From Eubacteriales bacterium (lineage in GTDB: Bacteria; Bacillota; Clostridia; Lachnospirales; Lachnospiraceae): a stretch of 64,000 nucleotides of DNA. The DNA is taken from contig JAUNHC010000015.1 of assembly GCA_030524175.1 (NCBI GenBank), forward strand, positions 57,033 to 121,032, read 5' to 3'. The notes under the pieces were generated by a model that was not told the DNA's origin, did not search any database, and saw nothing but the letters and a program-made list of their open reading frames with translations. Made by a program: the position numbers and the translations under genes. Positions 59,342 to 64,000 of this stretch are shown in pieces. Positions within the stretch are counted from its first letter, which is position 1; every line of letters begins with the position of its first letter.

Positions 59342-61050
59342 AAAAGAAGCATTATATGATTGTGGCTGTTTTATTTGTACTCCTTGTAATTTGTCCGTCT
59401 TTTACAGTGGAGGCAGATGTTGCCGCAGATCTGAGGGTAGAACAGATTGTTTCAAAAATGCCCGATTTGAAGGCATATCTTGCAGGAACTGATGTGGCAG
59501 CTCTGGATTTAAACAAAATAGAAGCATCCCTGGACGGGGAAGCGCTGGAGGTAAAAAACTTACAGAGATTCGTGGAGTCGGGAGAAGGGATACGGTATTT
59601 TTTACTTCTTGATATCTCATCGTCCATTAGCGAATCTGATTTTCAAGGTTTAAAAGAAGCGGTTCTGGATTTTGCGGAGCGCCTGAGGGAGAAAGATGAA
59701 GCATACCTCCTGACCTTTGGGGACAGTGTAAATATTTTGTGGACCCATGAAGAAGGGAGTGCGTGTCTGAAAGAGCGGCTTGATTTCCTCGTAAACGACA
59801 ACCAAAATACGCAGCTTTATGAGGCACTGATTCAGGCGTCTGACCTGTGTGCCCAATATGGGGATATGATGCGTAAAAGTGCAGTCGTCCTCACTGACGG
59901 CCTGGATGATATTAAGGGAAAGTCAACAAAGGAAGAAGCTATGTCCAAAATCCTGAAAAACGGACTTCCTGTTTATGGAATTGCCATTGGAGACGGAGAT
60001 AAGGAAGGGATTGACCGGTTCGGGGAACTGATACGAGGCAGCAGCGGCAGGCTGTATCTGACTCAAAAGGAAAATGTCGTAAAAACTTTGCGGAAGCTGG
60101 ATAAGAACGTGAAAAACGCCTGGATTTTATCTATGAAAGGAAACACAAATCTGGTCGCCAAGGGTGAACAGGAGATTACCCTTCAGTTCAGTCAGTACAA
60201 TTTAACGAAAAATATTCAGTCAGGCTTTTATCAATGGTATCCTGACAACTTGGCCCCGTGGATTAAAGAGGCCCGGCAGACCGAAAAGAATCAGCTCCGG
60301 ATTATTTTTTCTGAGTCTGTGGAGGGGATTGACAATGCGGGAAACTTTCAGTTAAAAAATGCAGAAGGAAAATCTTTTGTGCCCAAGTGGGCATCCCCCA
60401 CAGGCGATACCGAAGTAGAGCTTACATTTGAAGACGATTTTTACCAGGGTGAGTATTCTCTGGAATGCAGTAATATCCATGATATTTCTATGGAAAAAAA
60501 TGAAGTCCGTGAACCCTGTTCCCTCACACTGGAGGGAGAAAAGGAATCCAAAATAAAAGACTTCCTGCGTGCCTGGGGATGGCTGATGGCATTAATTGGA
60601 GTCATTTTAGCCGCTGCGCTTCTGCTTTTTATTTATCTAAGGATACGGAAGCACAAAGGGATTGTTTTGGTAGACGATAAATTTACTCTTGCATCTAACC
60701 TGCAGAAGGATGTACGGCAAGTTGTGGAGTTGGAAGAAAAGGAAGGCATCCATCTGCGTCTCTATATTTCCACCGGAAAATCCCAGGCTATTGAGCTGGA
60801 GCGGGATTTATACGACAGTGCAATTGTAGGACGTTCCGATATCTGTGAAGTATGTGTGAAGGATACAAAAATGTCCAAACAACATTTCGCCCTGGAATAC
60901 CAGGAAGGTTATGTTTATCTGTCAGACCTGGAAAGCACAAACGGAACAATGCTTAACGGGATTGCCGTCACTGGCCGTCACCGGCTTGCAAAAGGAGATA
61001 AAATAACTGCCGGGAATACAACAGTATGTGTGAAATGGGAGGATACATAA
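59329..61050 (+). CDS. vWA-FHA transmembrane protein
   Basis: A 573-residue protein from GTG 59329 with AAGGGAG 7 nt upstream. Signal peptide (about 8-25, ending VEADV), then an extracytoplasmic vWA domain (about 88-260) with an intact MIDAS motif: DISSS (95-99), T161 and D190 (VLTDGLDD). A beta-rich region (about 300-400) and one membrane helix (about 416-437) lead to a cytoplasmic FHA domain (about 495-570) with GR (501-502), SKQH (516-519) and STNGT (536-540). It can bind a ligand outside through a metal ion and a phosphothreonine partner inside, which makes it the likely bridge between envelope and kinases. Confidence 0.88.
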   Translation: MGKIKKKHYMIVAVLFVLLVICPSFTVEADVAADLRVEQIVSKMPDLKAYLAGTDVAALDLNKIEASLDGEALEVKNLQRFVESGEGIRYFLLLDISSSISESDFQGLKEAVLDFAERLREKDEAYLLTFGDSVNILWTHEEGSACLKERLDFLVNDNQNTQLYEALIQASDLCAQYGDMMRKSAVVLTDGLDDIKGKSTKEEAMSKILKNGLPVYGIAIGDGDKEGIDRFGELIRGSSGRLYLTQKENVVKTLRKLDKNVKNAWILSMKGNTNLVAKGEQEITLQFSQYNLTKNIQSGFYQWYPDNLAPWIKEARQTEKNQLRIIFSESVEGIDNAGNFQLKNAEGKSFVPKWASPTGDTEVELTFEDDFYQGEYSLECSNIHDISMEKNEVREPCSLTLEGEKESKIKDFLRAWGWLMALIGVILAAALLLFIYLRIRKHKGIVLVDDKFTLASNLQKDVRQVVELEEKEGIHLRLYISTGKSQAIELERDLYDSAIVGRSDICEVCVKDTKMSKQHFALEYQEGYVYLSDLESTNGTMLNGIAVTGRHRLAKGDKITAGNTTVCVKWEDT

Positions 61051-61054
61051 AGGC

Positions 61055-61840
61055 ATGAAAACAACACGCATCTTTTCGGAGATGGAAATCCCAAGTGTAT
61101 ACGTCTGTGGGGCATCCATGCAGGGCGACAGGGAATATCAGCAGGATGCCATGATGTACAAAAGAAGCGGAAACGGCGTATTGGCCGTTGTCTGCGATGG
61201 CATGGGAGGTCTTGAGGCTGGTGAACGTGCCAGTATGGAGGCCGTCCGGATCATGGAAGAAAAATTTGACCAGCTTGCCCCTGAGGCAGACCTTCCGGAA
61301 TTTTTCAAACAATCTGCTGTTGCAATGGACAGTGTAATTGCCGGGCTGTCAGACAAGGATGGACGGCAAATCCAGGCAGGAACAACAATCACCGCTGTAT
61401 ACACAAGAAAAAACGAATTATACTGGATGTCCGTGGGGGATAGTAAGCTATACTTGTTCCGGGACGGTGAGTTGGAGCAGGTGACAAAGCCGCATAATTA
61501 CAGGACATGGATGAACCACCAGGCTTTATCCCGGGAAAGAGACACTATCATCAGTGGAGCCAGGCAGGAGGCCTTAGTCAGTTACCTGGGAATGGACGGT
61601 ATACGCCTGTTGGATTACAATGAGAAGCCTTTTCTGCTGCGCAAGGGTGACATCGCATTACTTTGTACGGACGGCCTTTATAAAGCAATCCCGGAGGAGG
61701 GTATCCGGCAGATACTGGACGCCTGCCGGGAGGAATTTGACATTACAGCAGAGACACTGATAGACACGGTACAGGAATATGGCATAAAGCCTTTGGATAA
61801 TTGTACTGCGGTCTTGTTAAAATATCTTGAGGAGGATTAA
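61055..61840 (+). CDS. PP2C-type Ser/Thr protein phosphatase, second copy
   Basis: A 261-residue phosphatase starting 4 nt after the vWA-FHA gene. Motifs: QQD (D31), VVCDGMGG (D48, G49), GDSK (D129), LCTDG (D206) and DNCTA (D248). Complete metal site. It is only distantly similar to the first PP2C of the operon. Its end is followed 4 nt later by the second zinc-ribbon FHA gene. Two phosphatases with three kinases in one operon suggest separate targets. Confidence 0.92.
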   Translation: MKTTRIFSEMEIPSVYVCGASMQGDREYQQDAMMYKRSGNGVLAVVCDGMGGLEAGERASMEAVRIMEEKFDQLAPEADLPEFFKQSAVAMDSVIAGLSDKDGRQIQAGTTITAVYTRKNELYWMSVGDSKLYLFRDGELEQVTKPHNYRTWMNHQALSRERDTIISGARQEALVSYLGMDGIRLLDYNEKPFLLRKGDIALLCTDGLYKAIPEEGIRQILDACREEFDITAETLIDTVQEYGIKPLDNCTAVLLKYLEED

Positions 61841-61844
61841 GGGA

Positions 61845-62441
61845 ATGAAATTAAGGAAATGTGAAAATGGACATTTTTATGACGAAGAAAAATATGCATT
61901 CTGTCCACACTGCCGTAAGGCAGGCTCTGGGGCGCAGGAGGATTTTACCATATCCATGCCGTCCGGTATCCAGATAGATGATGATGCGAAGACCGAGCCA
62001 CTTACAGATGAAATTATCCCCTCTCTGAAAAAAGAGGTACAAGAAATCCAAAAAGAAGAAACAAATTTGACATTAGGCTTTTACGCCCAGAAAATGGGGA
62101 TGGAGCCAGTGGTAGGCTGGCTCGTATGTGTGGAAGGGGAACAAAAGGGAAGAAGCTTTGAACTTCATGCGGGAAGGAATTTTATCGGAAGAAGTCCTGA
62201 GATGGACATCGTGCTGGCAGGAGATATCGCGGTATCAAGGAATAAACATGCGATCATCATCTATGAGGCAAGAAATAAAATGTTCCTGGCACAGGCCGGT
62301 GAATCAAGGGAATTATTTTATGTAAATGACGAAGTTGTACTTTCTAATGTAAAAATAAATCCTTATGATGCAGTATTGATCGGAAGCACCAAGCTGCTGT
62401 TTATACCCTTCTGCAGTGATAAGTTTACATGGGATGCATAA
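61845..62441 (+). CDS. Zinc-ribbon FHA protein, second copy
   Basis: A 198-residue protein starting at ATG 61845 (MKLRKCENGH), with GGAGG upstream inside the phosphatase gene end. The metal site C6, H10, C20, C23 has the same spacing as in the protein at 58793. A longer acidic linker (30-80) precedes the FHA domain (about 90-190) with GRSPEMD (115-116 GR) and SRNKH (131-135). Both copies end with a similar hydrophobic strand and a TW motif (SRTW, KFTW). A duplicated adapter that could carry phosphothreonine recognition to a zinc-ribbon-binding partner. Confidence 0.85.
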   Translation: MKLRKCENGHFYDEEKYAFCPHCRKAGSGAQEDFTISMPSGIQIDDDAKTEPLTDEIIPSLKKEVQEIQKEETNLTLGFYAQKMGMEPVVGWLVCVEGEQKGRSFELHAGRNFIGRSPEMDIVLAGDIAVSRNKHAIIIYEARNKMFLAQAGESRELFYVNDEVVLSNVKINPYDAVLIGSTKLLFIPFCSDKFTWDA

Positions 62442-62524
62442 GATGTCAGCTTCCCATAGGCCAGTTTCAAAAAAATGTATAAAGGTGCTTTTGATAAGTC
62501 TGAGTGGAAAGGAGGATTCCAGCC

Positions 62525-64000
62525 ATGAAATTATGTTTAGGCTGCATGGAAGAAATACAGGATAACGTAACCATCTGCCCATACTGCGGATATAAAGAAG
62601 ATACCCCTGTGGATGAGGCCTATTACCTGTCAGGCGGCACACTCCTGGCCCAGCGGTACATTGTAGGAAAGGTGCTGGGATATGGTGGCTTTGGAATCAC
62701 CTATATCGGATGGGATGTGTTGCTTAAAAGAAAAGTAGCAATTAAAGAATATTTCCCCAGCGATTTTGTCACCAGGGGCGTGGAAAGTACAAAAATCACT
62801 ATTTATTCAGGCGATGCGTATACCCAGTTCCAGGCTGGCCTGACCAGATTTATCTCAGAAGCAAAAAGTCTGGCACAGTTTAACCATACAGATGGAATCG
62901 TGCATATTTACGACTGTATCCAGGAAAACGGTACAGGTTATATTATTATGGAATTTCTCAATGGGCAGACTATTAAGGAAATTCTTAAATTCAAAAACAA
63001 ATATTCTTATGAGGAAGCGGAAGCAGTTATTCTTCATGTCCTGGATGCACTTGAAGAAGTACATAAAACAGGAATTATTCACCGTGACATAGCCCCTGAT
63101 AATCTTTTCATTACCAAAGATGGTGAAATAAAGCTTATCGATTTTGGCGCGGCCAGGTATGCTGCATCCTCGAAATCAAAAAGTCTTTCTGTGATTTTAA
63201 AGCCGGGATACGCACCTGAAGAACAGTACAGAGCCCACGGAGAACAGGGTCCATGGACGGATGTTTATGGCGTTGGTGCCACCTTTTACAGGATGATAAC
63301 AGGGGTGCGCCCGGAGGAAGCGATTGAGAGACTCATTGACGGTCATATCCAGAGCCCTTCCAGTCTGGGGATTGATATTCCGCTGCAGAAAGAAACTGCC
63401 CTGATGAAAAGCCTCAGTGTAAAAAAAGAGGGCCGGTTTCAGACAGTAGCAGAGTTTAAAGAGGCTCTATTGGGAACTGCAGATGAGAATTCTTCAGCTA
63501 CGGGTATCGAAAAACCAGGCCCTCCGGCATATCCCTCCGGAAAATGGCTCGTCCTCGGGGCGAGCGTCTTTCTGGCTGTGACGGTTTTTGCCTTTTTGCT
63601 CGGAAGGAATGCACCTGTACAGGAAACCTCATTGCCTGGAAACCAGGATAACAAATCTGTTGTGGAATCTACTCCGATGCTGAATATACAGGAACCATCC
63701 GGCTCGGCCAGAATCCCCGTGGCCACTCCTTCGGAGACAGCCCGCACATCGGAAGTTTTTCCCACTTCGGATCTTGTGCAAATACCGGAGACGTCCCCGA
63801 CACCCGAGCCGACCCCAATGCCAGCAATATCTTCCGCACCTGAACCAACCATAATACCGGAGATATCTCTCACACCCGCACCAACCCCAACACCAGAGGC
63901 ATCTCCTGCACCAGAGCCGACCCCAACACCGGAGGCATCTTCCACACCCGCACCAACAACAAATCCGAAGGAATATCCTACGCCAGAGCCGACCACAAAA
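62525..64000 (+). CDS. Zinc-ribbon transmembrane Ser/Thr kinase, third copy (partial, runs off the window)
   Basis: A 492-residue open frame without a stop, starting at ATG 62525 (GGAGG 9 nt upstream). Ribbon cysteines C4, C7, C18, C21; glycine loop GYGGFGIT (52-59), Lys74, IHRDIAPDN (HRD 186-188), DFG (206-208), YAPEEQY in the activation segment; one membrane helix (about 341-360). The extracellular remainder is Pro/Thr/Glu-rich with repeats of PTPEPTP, PEASxxPAP and PEPTPTPEAS, a stalk likely to span the wall. The C-terminal sensor, if any, is beyond the window. It is the third kinase of the operon. Confidence 0.9.
   Translation, partial: MKLCLGCMEEIQDNVTICPYCGYKEDTPVDEAYYLSGGTLLAQRYIVGKVLGYGGFGITYIGWDVLLKRKVAIKEYFPSDFVTRGVESTKITIYSGDAYTQFQAGLTRFISEAKSLAQFNHTDGIVHIYDCIQENGTGYIIMEFLNGQTIKEILKFKNKYSYEEAEAVILHVLDALEEVHKTGIIHRDIAPDNLFITKDGEIKLIDFGAARYAASSKSKSLSVILKPGYAPEEQYRAHGEQGPWTDVYGVGATFYRMITGVRPEEAIERLIDGHIQSPSSLGIDIPLQKETALMKSLSVKKEGRFQTVAEFKEALLGTADENSSATGIEKPGPPAYPSGKWLVLGASVFLAVTVFAFLLGRNAPVQETSLPGNQDNKSVVESTPMLNIQEPSGSARIPVATPSETARTSEVFPTSDLVQIPETSPTPEPTPMPAISSAPEPTIIPEISLTPAPTPTPEASPAPEPTPTPEASSTPAPTTNPKEYPTPEPTTK

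Noticed and set aside
63439-63996. Minus-strand frame of 185 codons with Gly/Val/Asp repeats
   Set aside because: It is the exact antisense of the Pro/Thr-rich repeat region of the third kinase, has no ribosome site and its composition follows from the plus-strand repeats.
1-64000. CRISPR array or cas genes
   Set aside because: No series of regularly spaced short repeats and no Cas-like protein was seen on either strand. The repeats near 63.7 kb are coding repeats.
53259-64000. A tellurium-resistance (Ter) triad
   Set aside because: The vWA, PP2C and kinase combination is similar, but the vWA protein here is a secreted/membrane protein with an FHA domain and no TerC/TerD-like gene is present, so that name is not applied.

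Overview
The window looks like a chromosomal segment of a Gram-positive, low-to-moderate GC gut Clostridium relative, most likely a Lachnospiraceae member. The support is strong AGGAGG ribosome sites, many TTGACA-N17-TATAAT promoters, a T-box-controlled ileS, CIRCE control of hsp20, secreted glycosidases, and a conjugative element with VirD4/VirB6/VirB2-type genes. The assignment is inference from gene content; there is no 16S gene here.

Layout. (1) 1 to about 12.9 kb is the end of an integrative conjugative element, nearly all on the minus strand: a truncated membrane protein, two TrbL/VirB6-type proteins, a VirB2-like pilin, regulators, a type I toxin-antitoxin module, an S1-domain protein, the VirD4 coupling ATPase, and a set of element-specific DNA-binding or hypothetical proteins. 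Two promoters with related sequence each precede an intrinsic terminator, which suggests attenuation or antitermination control. A tRNA-like, strongly folded segment (12.71-12.99 kb) lies at the junction with chromosomal genes. (2) 13-18.7 kb carries a proteasome-like orphan, a PucR regulator divergent from a URO-D-family methyltransferase, an XRE/membrane/DUF2007 operon and an Rrf2 regulator. (3) 19-27 kb carries an HtrA protease, the uracil permease uraA, a DUF305 protein, and a LanFEG-like ABC transporter with its two-component system. (4) 27.3-34.4 kb is a tandem pair of very large secreted GH106-like glycosidases. (5) 34.5-48.2 kb carries a CAAX protease, an MFS exporter and a double-HTH MerR regulator, then hsp20, a nucleoside hydrolase, a DEDDh exonuclease, a DacF-type carboxypeptidase, a T-box/ileS unit and glgP. 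(6) 48.5-52.8 kb encodes an abundant-looking repeat surface protein.

(7) 52.9-64 kb is the most unusual region: a compact, co-directional phosphosignalling operon. It has an Lgt-family paralogue, three zinc-ribbon Ser/Thr kinases (each with a transmembrane segment), two PP2C phosphatases, a membrane FHA protein, two zinc-ribbon FHA proteins, and a transmembrane protein with an extracellular vWA domain and a cytoplasmic FHA domain. The kinases would phosphorylate partners, the FHA proteins would read phosphothreonine, and the PP2Cs would reset the state. The extracytoplasmic vWA, discoidin-like and Pro-rich parts would sense or bind something at the cell surface. The operon runs off the right edge, so its output (possibly a type VII-like secretion or envelope system) is not visible.
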